A DNA stretch of 28,475 nucleotides from JAUPTX01 sp964550665. GTDB lineage: Bacteria; Patescibacteriota; Minisyncoccia; Phycocordibacterales; CSBR16-119. Location: positions 1 through 28,475 of the forward strand of contig CAZJZW010000007.1 of NCBI GenBank assembly GCA_964550665.1, written 5' to 3'. Of this stretch, positions 1-6,797 are shown piece by piece. The notes below the pieces were generated by a model. The model searched no databases and had not been told where the DNA came from. It saw only the letters and a list, made by a program, of their open reading frames with translations. The position numbers and the translations under genes were made by a program. Numbering within the stretch: the stretch's first letter is position 1; the number at the start of each line of letters is the position of its first letter.

Positions 1-58
1 CAAGAAAAACCGCAAGTAAAAAAGTACTTATTTTCTTAAGGTTTGCTGAAATTTTCAT
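1..58 (-). CDS. Secreted protein, N-terminal fragment (runs off the left edge)
   Basis: Reading leftward from an ATG at 58, an open frame continues to the window edge and codes for a start of the form MKISANLKK followed by ISTFLLAVFL. Two to three lysines and then a hydrophobic run are typical of a signal peptide or N-terminal anchor. Only 19 codons are visible, so no function can be given. It lies downstream of the terminator of the next minus-strand gene. A possible -10 box (TAAAAT, about 16 bases before the ATG) lies between them, and there is no Shine-Dalgarno sequence. It may be another secreted protein like its neighbour. Confidence 0.5.
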   Translation of the reverse strand, partial: MKISANLKKISTFLLAVFL

Positions 59-83
59 AATGAATTAACAACTAATTTTACCA

Positions 84-119
84 TAAAAAAGAACCCTTCT
101 CCGTGTGGAAAAGGGTTCT
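84..119 (-). terminator. Intrinsic terminator of the secreted-protein gene at 130-1062
   Basis: GAACCCTT (91-98) pairs with AAGGGTTC (111-118), and read on the minus strand the stem is followed by a run of six T. It begins 11 bases after the stop codon of the gene at 130-1062. Confidence 0.85.
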
Positions 120-129
120 GAGTTGTGGT

Positions 130-1062
130 TCAATGCCCCACAAAAACCTTCGCTGTTTTTCGTACACCATCTTTGCTGATAAGTGTGACGATAAGAGCTT
201 GGCCCGTAGGAACATTGATCATCTGTCCGCCAACAAGTGACGAAGTCGATGCAATTTCGCGTCCGAGAACATCGGCAACAAGAAGTGAACCATTGGTCCA
301 ATCATCTGGAACCACCATAACTCCATTCCGTATCGGAACAGAAAATTCTGAGACCGTGGTTGAGATGTCTTGACGAACTTTCACTTCAAATGGCAAATCC
401 ATCATCGGAGTTGACTCATTCGAGTTCAGGAAGAAGTTGTATACTTCGTCCGTAACCATCTCTCCTCCTTCGTATGGGTCTATCTGGTTTGTACACCAGA
501 AGCCAACACAGTTAGGAAATGTCATGAAGACTGGGGATCGATCTATACTGTTGTAGCTGTTGAGCTCCATAACCACGACGATAGTTCCAGGGTCAAAAAT
601 CTGGTTCACTGGGAACGTAGTAGCGATATCTTGGAAGGATATCTCTCCCCCAAACAGAGGGCTCAGCAGAAGAGAGTCCCAGTGAGACACAAGGTAACTT
701 GCAGAATTCCCTTCGAGAAGCGTAGGATCTTCAACAAACCTTGCGAGTCCAGGGAAATTCACTTCTGATGTGAAGAGAACTTCTCCAAAAGCTTGATCAG
801 CGTAGAAGGTCAGCGTTCCAGTGTGGTCATAGAGGCTATACCACTCAAACACAGCAAAACTAACACTTTCGACAAACGATCTACTATCAAGCGTAAACGT
901 TTGTCCGAGGAATCGGCCAGATTGATCGATAGTATCGATAGGCGGAGTATGCATCATCTCCAGATGCTCTGTGTTGCCGAAAGTGTTCGCTTGTTCTTGT
1001 GCGGACGTGATATATGGAGCCATGCAAAAGCAAAGCGCCAAAGTTGGAATGAGCTTTTTCAT
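130..1062 (-). CDS. Secreted protein with a C-terminal beta-sandwich tail resembling T9SS sorting domains
   Basis: A 310-residue protein. Residues 1-21 form a signal peptide (two lysines, hydrophobic core, ending ITSA). The middle is acidic, rich in aromatic residues and unrecognised; one Cys pair (PNCVGFWC) could form a disulphide. The last ~80 residues (from about 230) follow the pattern of a type A Por-secretion C-terminal domain: a strand, then LLVADVLGREIAS, then a glycine turn, NVPTG, and a final strand with KDGVRKTAKVFV. In Bacteroidota such tails direct proteins to the type IX system, which Patescibacteria are not known to have, so here it may be a surface-display module or simply a shared fold. 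Three sampled 60-base stretches average about 45% G+C, somewhat above the neighbouring genes, which hints at transfer. It has its own promoter and terminator. The exact role is unknown. Confidence 0.75.
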   Translation of the reverse strand: MKKLIPTLALCFCMAPYITSAQEQANTFGNTEHLEMMHTPPIDTIDQSGRFLGQTFTLDSRSFVESVSFAVFEWYSLYDHTGTLTFYADQAFGEVLFTSEVNFPGLARFVEDPTLLEGNSASYLVSHWDSLLLSPLFGGEISFQDIATTFPVNQIFDPGTIVVVMELNSYNSIDRSPVFMTFPNCVGFWCTNQIDPYEGGEMVTDEVYNFFLNSNESTPMMDLPFEVKVRQDISTTVSEFSVPIRNGVMVVPDDWTNGSLLVADVLGREIASTSSLVGGQMINVPTGQALIVTLISKDGVRKTAKVFVGH

Positions 1063-1086
1063 GGGCTGGGTTTTTTGTTTGGTTAT

Positions 1087-1114
1087 ATTATACCACGTAT
1101 AGTAAAAAAAGCAA
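1087..1114 (-). promoter_or_regulatory. Sigma-70-type promoter for the gene at 130-1062
   Basis: Minus-strand TTGCTT (1109-1114), 16-base spacer, TATAAT (1087-1092). The predicted start near 1080 leaves a leader of about 18 bases with no clear Shine-Dalgarno sequence. Confidence 0.75.
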
Positions 1115-1167
1115 GCTTTTCCCCAGTTCTTTATTTAAGACTTATTTTTCTAGGGTTTTTAGTGATA

Positions 1168-1195
1168 TTGACAAAAACTTAATTTGTTATATATT
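1168..1195 (+). promoter_or_regulatory. Strong sigma-70-type promoter of a small transcription unit
   Basis: A perfect TTGACA (1168-1173), a 16-base spacer and TATATT (1190-1195). The predicted start is near 1202. No annotated-size gene follows on this strand; transcription would meet the hairpin at 1321-1352, giving an RNA of about 150 bases. Confidence 0.65.
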
Positions 1196-1220
1196 TGTCC
1201 TTGAACCAATATCCTGCAAG

Positions 1221-1304
1221 ATGAAAACCGCCCAAAATTACCTCAGGACATTGTTCTTAATAACACTAATTTCTCTCGTCTATTACGAGAGACTTCGTCC
1301 GTAG
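1221..1304 (+). CDS. Possible 27-residue membrane peptide inside a ~150-base RNA
   Basis: An ATG 19 bases after the predicted start opens a 27-codon frame ending in TAG. The peptide starts MKTAQNYLR, has a hydrophobic centre (TLFLITLISLVYY) and ends in the charged ERLRP. One short hydrophobic helix flanked by basic residues is the layout of small membrane peptides and type I toxins. The frame has its own promoter (1168-1195) and terminator (1321-1352). Two hairpins lie inside or across its end: TCTCTCGT/ACGAGAGA (1272-1292) and TCCGTA/TACGGA (1298-1314), the second covering the stop codon. There is no Shine-Dalgarno sequence. The unit could equally be a noncoding small RNA with three stacked hairpins. 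Coding is an inference from one short frame. Confidence 0.3.
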   Translation: MKTAQNYLRTLFLITLISLVYYERLRP

Positions 1305-1320
1305 TAAATACGGATGAGAA

Positions 1321-1353
1321 AAAGCCCCGCTAACTACGTTGCGGGGCTTTTCA
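1321..1353. terminator. Bidirectional terminator between pheT and the small plus-strand unit
   Basis: AAAAGCCCCGC pairs with GCGGGGCTTTT across a ten-base loop, with A-runs and T-runs on both sides. It directly follows the pheT stop on the minus strand and ends the small unit at 1202-1304 on the plus strand. Confidence 0.9.
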
Positions 1354-3174
1354 CTATCTCACTTCAAATCCCTTCTCTTTTATCTTTGTATAGATTTCTT
1401 CCATGATCGGCAGAACTTCTTCGTCAGTTAATGTCTTTTCATGTGATTGAAATACAAGTCTGTAAGCGTAAGAAGTTTTATAATCTTTTTGATATACGTC
1501 GACAAGTCTCGGTGAGACACCCAAAAGCTTTGCATCTTTTAAAATATCTTCAATTTCTTTTTTATCAGTTTCATTTGGTATGAGAACTGCAATATCACGA
1601 ACGATAAACGGGAAACTTGACCACTCTTTAAAGTGACTAGTAGCTTGTGGATAGTGATTAGGAAAATTATAGTCGGAGATATCTAGATTATTTTTTTTCA
1701 TAAATTCATTAACACTAACTTCTTTAATTCCCTTTTTATCTGCTGTTGCAACGTGAAGTAACTCTTGACCATTTGAAAAAACATTTCCTACTTCAAAAAT
1801 TTTTATTTCATCTACTCCTAAAACTCCGGCATTCAAACGATTCATCTCATAGCTTTCCTTTAGTCCGTCTATTAGATTTGTTCGTAGGTGTGATTTCCCT
1901 TTCGCGCCCCTAGCTACTTCTACTTCACCCTTTTTGCCAAACGTATATGTCATCACTTCAGAATATCTATCTGATAGAAGTTTTTCTCGCACAGCAAAAA
2001 TCTTCGCGAATGTTTCGTTTATTTTTGGCTTTGTAGAAATCTTTGGCATCACCGGTATCACCTTGTCATACCCGATCACTCGGCCGATTTCTTCTACTAA
2101 ATCTTGCATTACATTTAAATCGAGTCGCTCTAGAGGGATAAAAATCTGGAAGATTCCATTTGTCTCACTGTAATCAAAACCAAGAGAAATCACAGCGGTT
2201 GTGATCGTCGCGACATCGAACTCCACTCCTAATATTCTATTCAAATCTTTTTGAGAAATAACTATTTTTCTTTTTACTTCAAACTTTTCACGAGTTGGAT
2301 AAATGTCTACAATTTCTTCAAAGACTGCCTCTGGGAAATTTTCGACAAAAAGTGCCGAGAGTTCCACCATTGCCGGCAAAACATAAACGGGAGATAAATC
2401 ATTTTCAAATCTCTTTGTTGAATCAGTAAAAATACCAAGTCGCCGTGCAGTTTTTCGAACCGATATTGGATCAAAATTTGCAACTTCGATGATCACGTCT
2501 GTTGTATTTTCATCTACTTCGGCTTTTATTCCTCCTTTAACTCCCGCAATAGCTAAAGCGCCTTCATCGTCAGCAATCACTATATCAGATTCTAAAAGCT
2601 CTTTTTCTTCTCCGCCAAGTATAGTTATTTTTTCTCCGGCTTTCGCATTTCTAATAGTTATATCGCCTTTTACTTTTGACATATCAAAAGCGTGAGTTGG
2701 CTGACCAGAGTCATACATCGTTATATTTGTCGCGTCGACAACATTGTTGATGCTTCGCTGACCGACAGAGGCTAAATGTAGCGTTACCCATTCCGGAGAC
2801 GGACCGATTTTAATCCCGCGAATAATTCGCGCCGAATATCTTCGACATTTTTCTGTTGCTATATTTATTTTAAGATTCGTTTCTTTTGATTCAGGGATTT
2901 TATACTTTGGAGTTGGATCATTGAAAGGAATATTTAAAAGCCCAGATAATTCTTTTGCTACACCCTTATGTGAGAGTAAATCGTGGGCTCTGTTTGGTAA
3001 AATATTTAAATCAAAGATAGTGTCGCTTGCCCGTTCGTATCCAGACGAGTTTGGGTCGTTCCATGTTTCCATCCCGTCCACTTCACAAAGATGATATGTA
3101 AAAACATCTGCCAGTTTTTCTGGAGTAGGAATTTCAGGAACATACCACTTTAACCAATTGTAACTAAGTTTCAT
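1354..3174 (-). CDS. pheT: Phenylalanine-tRNA ligase beta subunit, short form without the tRNA-binding OB domain
   Basis: Beta subunit of the heterotetrameric PheRS, which charges tRNA-Phe; this subunit carries the editing and tRNA-contacting parts. It is 606 residues against roughly 790-800 in typical bacteria. The N-terminus (MKLSYNWLKWYV, then CEVDGMET) aligns with the family start. It then jumps straight to FDLNILPNRAHD, so the EMAP/OB-type tRNA-binding domain that usually fills about residues 40-150 is missing, and this is an internal loss rather than a wrong start. The B3/4 editing region follows (KAGEKITILGGEEKEL, VKGG, around 175-270), then B5, the catalytic-like core, and a complete C-terminal FDX-ACB domain (SFPFIVRDIAVLIP to the end, about 515-606). 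It is the last gene of the pheS-pheT unit and has no Shine-Dalgarno sequence: the bases just before its ATG are the inverted-repeat arm of the inserted element at 3175-3577. Confidence 0.95.
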   Translation of the reverse strand: MKLSYNWLKWYVPEIPTPEKLADVFTYHLCEVDGMETWNDPNSSGYERASDTIFDLNILPNRAHDLLSHKGVAKELSGLLNIPFNDPTPKYKIPESKETNLKINIATEKCRRYSARIIRGIKIGPSPEWVTLHLASVGQRSINNVVDATNITMYDSGQPTHAFDMSKVKGDITIRNAKAGEKITILGGEEKELLESDIVIADDEGALAIAGVKGGIKAEVDENTTDVIIEVANFDPISVRKTARRLGIFTDSTKRFENDLSPVYVLPAMVELSALFVENFPEAVFEEIVDIYPTREKFEVKRKIVISQKDLNRILGVEFDVATITTAVISLGFDYSETNGIFQIFIPLERLDLNVMQDLVEEIGRVIGYDKVIPVMPKISTKPKINETFAKIFAVREKLLSDRYSEVMTYTFGKKGEVEVARGAKGKSHLRTNLIDGLKESYEMNRLNAGVLGVDEIKIFEVGNVFSNGQELLHVATADKKGIKEVSVNEFMKKNNLDISDYNFPNHYPQATSHFKEWSSFPFIVRDIAVLIPNETDKKEIEDILKDAKLLGVSPRLVDVYQKDYKTSYAYRLVFQSHEKTLTDEEVLPIMEEIYTKIKEKGFEVR

Positions 3175-3577
3175 GTTATAAAGTTTGTAAAGTTATAAAG
3201 TTTTTATAAATCCGGATAATAATTTTGAAATTTCAATTTATTTGTTCTCTAGTTTTTCGTGGGTCAGATTATCAATATAATTTAAATCTATGGCAATTCC
3301 TAACATTGAGCGAACTTCTCCACAAGAACCTTTAGCAATATAAAGAAAATTTTTAAATTCTTTATTTGTCTGTCTTTCAAAACCCTCAGCTATATTGTTC
3401 ATTATTGAAATCGAGGCTCTTTCAATTTGATTTTTAAAAGAAAAGTCTTTGCAATTTTTAAAACCAGAATAAATAAGTAGAGTTAGCTCTTTTGATTTTT
3501 GCCAGGATATTATTTCTTCAAATCTCTCTATTTTCATTTTTTTACTTTATAACTTTAAAGACTTTCAACTTTATAAC
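3175..3577 (-). mobile_element. Intervening-sequence-like insertion between pheS and pheT, with inverted-repeat arms around a four-helix-bundle gene
   Basis: The left arm has GTTATAAAGTT (3175-3185) and TAAAGTTATAAAGT (3188-3201). The right arm has the exact reverse complements, ACTTTATAACTTTA (3544-3557) and AACTTTATAAC (3567-3577). The two paired blocks (11 and 14 bases) would fold the transcript into a long stem with the four-helix-bundle gene in the loop. The left arm abuts the pheT ATG and the right arm ends 4 bases from the pheS stop, so without the element the two genes would lie almost end to end. Genes of this protein family are known inside intervening sequences of 23S rRNA, which are also bounded by complementary arms; this copy in a protein operon looks analogous. 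That it is or was mobile is an inference. Confidence 0.6.
3238..3537 (-). CDS. Four-helix-bundle protein (23S rRNA intervening-sequence / S23 family)
   Basis: A 99-residue, mostly helical protein with the family signature: a start of the type RFEEIISWQKSKELTLLIY, the central QIERASISIMNNIAEGFER, and KEFKNFLYIAKGSCGEVRSM. Proteins of this family (TIGR02436-type) are usually about 110-125 residues, so the last helix is slightly short here. The family is found in intervening sequences of 23S rRNA genes and scattered through many genomes, often as a lone insert. Its biochemical function is not established. It sits inside the inverted-repeat element at 3175-3577, between pheS and pheT and on the same strand, and would be co-transcribed with them. 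There is no Shine-Dalgarno sequence before its ATG. Confidence 0.9.
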   Translation of the reverse strand: MKIERFEEIISWQKSKELTLLIYSGFKNCKDFSFKNQIERASISIMNNIAEGFERQTNKEFKNFLYIAKGSCGEVRSMLGIAIDLNYIDNLTHEKLENK

Positions 3578-3581
3578 TAAC

Positions 3582-4277
3582 TTAGAATTGATTTATTCTT
3601 AGATCTCCTTGATAAAAATATCTGACGTCAGGGATTTGCCATTTTACCATCGCGACACGGTCGAGTCCTCCACCAAAAGCGAAGCCTTGAACTTTTTCTG
3701 GATCAAGCCCGACATTTTTTAAAACTTCTGGATGAATCATTCCCCCGCCCATCATCTCAAGCCACTTACCTTTAAACTTCGTATGGATCTCGACTGAAGG
3801 CTCGGTGAATGGAAAAAAACTTGGACGGAATTCAACATCAGCATCAGGACCCAGCACTGTTTTATAAAATTCTAAAAGCACTGCTTTCATATTTGCCAAA
3901 CTTACTTTCGGACCAATCATACATCCGTCGATTTGAAAGAATTGCATTTCGTGAGTTGCGTCTGTTGCTTCATTTCTGAAAACTTTTCCAACAGAAATAA
4001 ACGCACCTTCTGACTTTCCAGATTTTACTAAAGCCTCAAGAGACCTAGCTGTTGAATTCGTAGCGTGGGTTCTCAGAACAAACCCAGGTTTGTTTTTGAT
4101 ATAGAACGTATCTTGCATATCACGAGCTGGGTGATCTTTCGGAACATTTAAGGCATCGAAGTTATGCCATTCGTCTTCAAGCTCAGGGCCCATAGAAACT
4201 TCAAATCCTATATTAGAAAATACCCGAATAGCTTCGGATGTGAGTATCTGCAAAGGATGCTCTTTACCTTTTTCCAT
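3582..4277 (-). CDS. pheS: Phenylalanine-tRNA ligase alpha subunit, catalytic core only
   Basis: Catalytic subunit of PheRS, a class II aminoacyl-tRNA synthetase. It is 231 residues against about 330-350 in most bacteria. The missing part is the N-terminal ~90-residue coiled-coil arm that contacts tRNA-Phe: the protein begins at MEKGKEHPLQILTSEAI, right where the catalytic domain starts. Class II motif 2 is clear (GKVFRNEATDATHEMQFFQ, then IDG), and so is motif 3 (AFGGGLDRVAMVKWQIPD, then VRYF). An upstream extension is unlikely, because a -10 box (TATATT at 4284-4289) lies exactly six bases before this ATG, which makes the ATG the predicted first base of the mRNA. It heads the pheS - four-helix-bundle - pheT unit. 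Together with the missing OB domain in PheT, this enzyme has lost two tRNA-contacting modules. Confidence 0.93.
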   Translation of the reverse strand: MEKGKEHPLQILTSEAIRVFSNIGFEVSMGPELEDEWHNFDALNVPKDHPARDMQDTFYIKNKPGFVLRTHATNSTARSLEALVKSGKSEGAFISVGKVFRNEATDATHEMQFFQIDGCMIGPKVSLANMKAVLLEFYKTVLGPDADVEFRPSFFPFTEPSVEIHTKFKGKWLEMMGGGMIHPEVLKNVGLDPEKVQGFAFGGGLDRVAMVKWQIPDVRYFYQGDLRINQF

Positions 4278-4283
4278 TGTCTA

Positions 4284-4312
4284 AATATACCAATAAAAGT
4301 GTCTTTTTAAAA
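4284..4312 (-). promoter_or_regulatory. Promoter of the pheS-pheT unit; predicts a leaderless mRNA
   Basis: Minus-strand TATATT (4284-4289) is preceded by TGG (extended -10), with a weak TTTTAA 17 bases further upstream (4307-4312). Exactly six bases separate the -10 box from the pheS ATG, so transcription should start at its A. No T-box leader is present. Confidence 0.6.
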
Positions 4313-4326
4313 GAAGTAATTTAAGC

Positions 4327-4355
4327 TTGACCTTTGTTTAAAAACCAAGTATAAA
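4327..4355 (+). promoter_or_regulatory. Sigma-70-type promoter for the small membrane protein gene
   Basis: TTGACC (4327-4332), a 17-base spacer and TATAAA (4350-4355). The predicted start near 4362 leaves a leader of about 11 bases before the first ATG. Confidence 0.7.
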
Positions 4356-4372
4356 GTAGTTAAATAAAAACC

Positions 4373-4561
4373 ATGTACCCTATGAGCAAGACTGAAAAGT
4401 TTCTGATCGCCTCAGTTATTAGCATTTCTGTAAGAATTGCTGCTGGAGTAATTCTTGAATTAGGTATTACAGCAAAGGATGATGTGATTGGTATGTCAAT
4501 CATACTTGTAGTATTTTTTGCTACACTTTTGGTTTTACAGAGAAAACCAAAAACTAAATAA
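4373..4561 (+). CDS. Small two-helix membrane protein, unknown function
   Basis: A 62-residue protein with two hydrophobic segments: about residues 9-29 (EKFLIASVISISVRIAAGVI) and 39-55 (IGMSIILVVFFATLLVL). A short polar link containing KDD lies between them, and the end is basic (QRKPKTK). The charge pattern suggests both ends face the cytoplasm. A second in-frame ATG at 4382 is an equally good start, because neither has a Shine-Dalgarno sequence. It is a single-gene unit with a good promoter (4327-4355) and a likely terminator (4573-4615). I do not recognise a family. Confidence 0.65.
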   Translation: MYPMSKTEKFLIASVISISVRIAAGVILELGITAKDDVIGMSIILVVFFATLLVLQRKPKTK

Positions 4562-4572
4562 GAAGAGACGAT

Positions 4573-4615
4573 GACACGCTCGCAGGAAAGCGCCTTCGCG
4601 GGTGTTTTCTTTTTA
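4573..4615 (+). terminator. Likely terminator of the small membrane protein gene
   Basis: An imperfect hairpin (ACAC...GTGT, CGC...GCG, GAA...TTC nested) is followed by TTTTCTTTTT. The stem has bulges, so confidence is moderate. Confidence 0.5.
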
Positions 4616-4646
4616 AATTAAAGTTCTTCGACGCTTAAAATATATC

Positions 4647-4668
4647 GCCTGCCTAACGGCAGGCAGGT
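4647..4668. repeat. GCCTGCC/GGCAGGC palindromic repeat unit
   Basis: A GC-rich palindrome, CCTGCC-TAAC-GGCAGG, followed by CAGGT, in an otherwise AT-rich intergenic region (4562-4739). From memory, GCCTGCC-type palindromes occur as dispersed copies in Parcubacteria genomes; only one copy is visible here. It is not followed by a T-run and so is not an obvious terminator. Confidence 0.5.
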
Positions 4669-4739
4669 TAAGAAATTTATTCGATTTTTGCTAAGAAAAA
4701 AGTAAGAGATTACATTGTTTGACAAAATACACATTTTTA

Positions 4740-4768
4740 TTGGATTTTAAAAACTTTCACTGTACAAT
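4740..4768 (+). promoter_or_regulatory. Promoter of the metalloprotease gene; predicts a leaderless mRNA
   Basis: TTGGAT (4740-4745), a 17-base spacer, TACAAT (4763-4768), then exactly six bases to the ATG at 4775. A TTGACA at about 4720 lies upstream, but I see no good -10 box at the right distance from it. Confidence 0.7.
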
Positions 4769-4774
4769 ATTGGT

Positions 4775-6760
4775 ATGGAAAAAACATCTAATAAAAAAGT
4801 TTTGCTTTTTGGTGCACTTATCGCTTCTATTGTTTGCATAACGATCATCTCGATAAGTCCTGTTCTGGCTAATATGAGAAATCAGCAAGCTGCGGTGGCA
4901 AAAGTGACGACTCAACCTACAACAAAAGATATTTCTGGTCAAAGGATTATTGGCTTAACAGTAAAAGAAAATTTTGGAGAAAATATAAAAGGCTCTACTT
5001 CTAAATTTACAAGCAATATAGAGCAAAAAATTTTTGTTGATGGAAAAGGTTATGAATTTACTGTTGATAATGTAGCGACTGAAATATCTGCTGGGATGTA
5101 TAACGTCACTGGTAGCTTAGATATTAAAACAGGAAAAGTTACTTTAAAAAAAGCCGAGTATTTGGGAGAAGTTTTTGATGGAGTAAAAGAATCTGTTGAA
5201 GAAAAGAAGGTTGGAACGATAATCCCTTCAAAAGCGAAACCTAAAAAGGTTGCAGTCTTTCTCGTAAATTACTTAAACACGGCGAGCGAACCTTTTTCTA
5301 ATGCAGATGCAAATAATATGATGTTCGAGAATGGCGATTTCAAAAATTATTTTAGAGAAGCGTCATACAACAGACAGTCTATAACCGGAGATGTTTTCGG
5401 TTGGTATACTATTCAAAGAAATATTACTCAAAGTGATGTATGCCAAGCAGACCCACAAAATGATTTAGGTGCATTCATCGCAAGTGAAGGTATTGATTTG
5501 AATAATTATGGAAACATTGTAATCATCACGATGTGTCCTGGATATTCTGTATATGGAAGCTCAAATACTGGACCACAACCTTATCTTATTAACGGAGTGA
5601 CTTATAACAAAACAATAACATGGGTCAATGCGGGCGAAGGTTCGTGGATGGAGCAAAGCTCTCAAATGTCAGAGAGTATGAATACGAGCACCATCCCAAA
5701 CAACCTTGAACATGTACTCATTCACGAGTTCGGTCATGCTTTAGGACTTCAACATGCACACGGATTAAAGTGTGAGGGAACACTTCCAACAGATAACTGC
5801 CAAGAAATAGGTCTTGGAAATTACTATGACACGATGGCGTACGATACTATCGGACTTCACTTTAGTGCTTGGGCAAAATCTAAACTTAATTGGTTATCGA
5901 GCTCTGATATAAGGACAATTACACAATCTGGAACATACACTATTAGCAACCTGGAATCCCTTCCTCCGTCTCCAATACTCGGAACCATAAACAGCACAAA
6001 AGCTTACAGAATAAAGCCAAGTAGTGCATCAAGTAAAACTCCGATCTGGATAGAGTTCAGACAAGCAATAGGATATGACGCCGGTCTTAACACTCCAGCT
6101 CTAGGTGGAGGGGGTGGAGGTGAGGTTCCACCACACAACATCGCAGAAAATCAACAAGGGATATTTATTTACAAAGAAGGTTTTGATAGTAGTTTGGGCG
6201 GACAACTAAATCCAAAAAATGCAAAAATAATGTATTTAAGAAATGCTCCCAATCTTGGAACTTCTGCTAATCCTTACCAAGTGAGCCTCAATCCTGGACA
6301 AACATATTCTGAGCCACGATATGGACTTTCTGTTACCACTCTCCCTTCAAATAGTACGAATACTAGAAAATTCCAAGTAACAATGAACCCGAGTTTCACT
6401 TGCCAAAGACTTGCGCCGAAAGTAAACGAGTGGTATCCGACATTAACAACAATAGCTCCAGGCTCCGTATTTAATACTTGGTTACATTTAACTAACTACG
6501 ACTACTTGTCTTGCCCTAATTCAAATTTCACTGTAACTTTGGGACAAGGTTTGCCAGGAAGCGTGGTGCCAAATAACTTCAGCGCCACAAGTCTTACAAC
6601 TTTCATTTCTAATTTATCACCTGACGATGAAAGAATATTTGGTCCACAAGTTTATTTTGGACCAAGTACACCTCCTGGAAACTATAATGTTCCGATAGTA
6701 ATAACCAACACATCTTCTGGGCTATCTACGACAAAAAACTTTAGTGTAGCTGTTCAGTAA
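4775..6760 (+). CDS. Secreted zinc metalloprotease, gametolysin (M11)-like, with a C-terminal NEW3-like domain
   Basis: A 661-residue exported protease. Residues 1-33 form a signal peptide or anchor (EKTSNKK, then a long hydrophobic run ending SPVLA). A pro-region-like part (about 34-140) is followed by the catalytic domain, which holds the zinc site HEFGHALGLQH (His317, Glu318, His321, His327) and a downstream Met-turn (YDTMAYD). This extended HExxHxxGxxH with a Met-turn is the metzincin pattern, and the spacing and FSAWAKSKLNWL segment look most like M11/M6-type peptidases. A glycine-rich linker (LGGGGGGEVPPH) follows at about residue 446. The last ~120 residues form a beta-sandwich of the kind called NEW3, often used for surface or carbohydrate binding. 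It is a single-gene unit with its own promoter and a shared bidirectional terminator. The substrate is unknown; degradation of external protein or of a host surface is possible but is inference. Confidence 0.85.
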   Translation: MEKTSNKKVLLFGALIASIVCITIISISPVLANMRNQQAAVAKVTTQPTTKDISGQRIIGLTVKENFGENIKGSTSKFTSNIEQKIFVDGKGYEFTVDNVATEISAGMYNVTGSLDIKTGKVTLKKAEYLGEVFDGVKESVEEKKVGTIIPSKAKPKKVAVFLVNYLNTASEPFSNADANNMMFENGDFKNYFREASYNRQSITGDVFGWYTIQRNITQSDVCQADPQNDLGAFIASEGIDLNNYGNIVIITMCPGYSVYGSSNTGPQPYLINGVTYNKTITWVNAGEGSWMEQSSQMSESMNTSTIPNNLEHVLIHEFGHALGLQHAHGLKCEGTLPTDNCQEIGLGNYYDTMAYDTIGLHFSAWAKSKLNWLSSSDIRTITQSGTYTISNLESLPPSPILGTINSTKAYRIKPSSASSKTPIWIEFRQAIGYDAGLNTPALGGGGGGEVPPHNIAENQQGIFIYKEGFDSSLGGQLNPKNAKIMYLRNAPNLGTSANPYQVSLNPGQTYSEPRYGLSVTTLPSNSTNTRKFQVTMNPSFTCQRLAPKVNEWYPTLTTIAPGSVFNTWLHLTNYDYLSCPNSNFTVTLGQGLPGSVVPNNFSATSLTTFISNLSPDDERIFGPQVYFGPSTPPGNYNVPIVITNTSSGLSTTKNFSVAVQ

Positions 6761-6762
6761 AA

Positions 6763-6797
6763 TAAAAGACCGGCGCCTCTGGCGCCGGTCTTTTTAA
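6763..6797. terminator. Bidirectional terminator between the convergent metalloprotease and trhO genes
   Basis: A perfect 13-base stem, AAAGACCGGCGCC / GGCGCCGGTCTTT (6765-6793), with a three-base loop, A-runs on one side and T-runs on the other, so it works in both directions. Confidence 0.95.

Noticed and set aside
793..1182. 129-codon plus-strand frame opposite the secreted-protein gene
   Set aside because: It is antisense to a gene with signal peptide, promoter and terminator; it has no promoter and no recognisable sequence.
4278..4372. T-box or amino-acid attenuator before pheS
   Set aside because: The promoter lies six bases before the pheS ATG, leaving no leader for such a structure.
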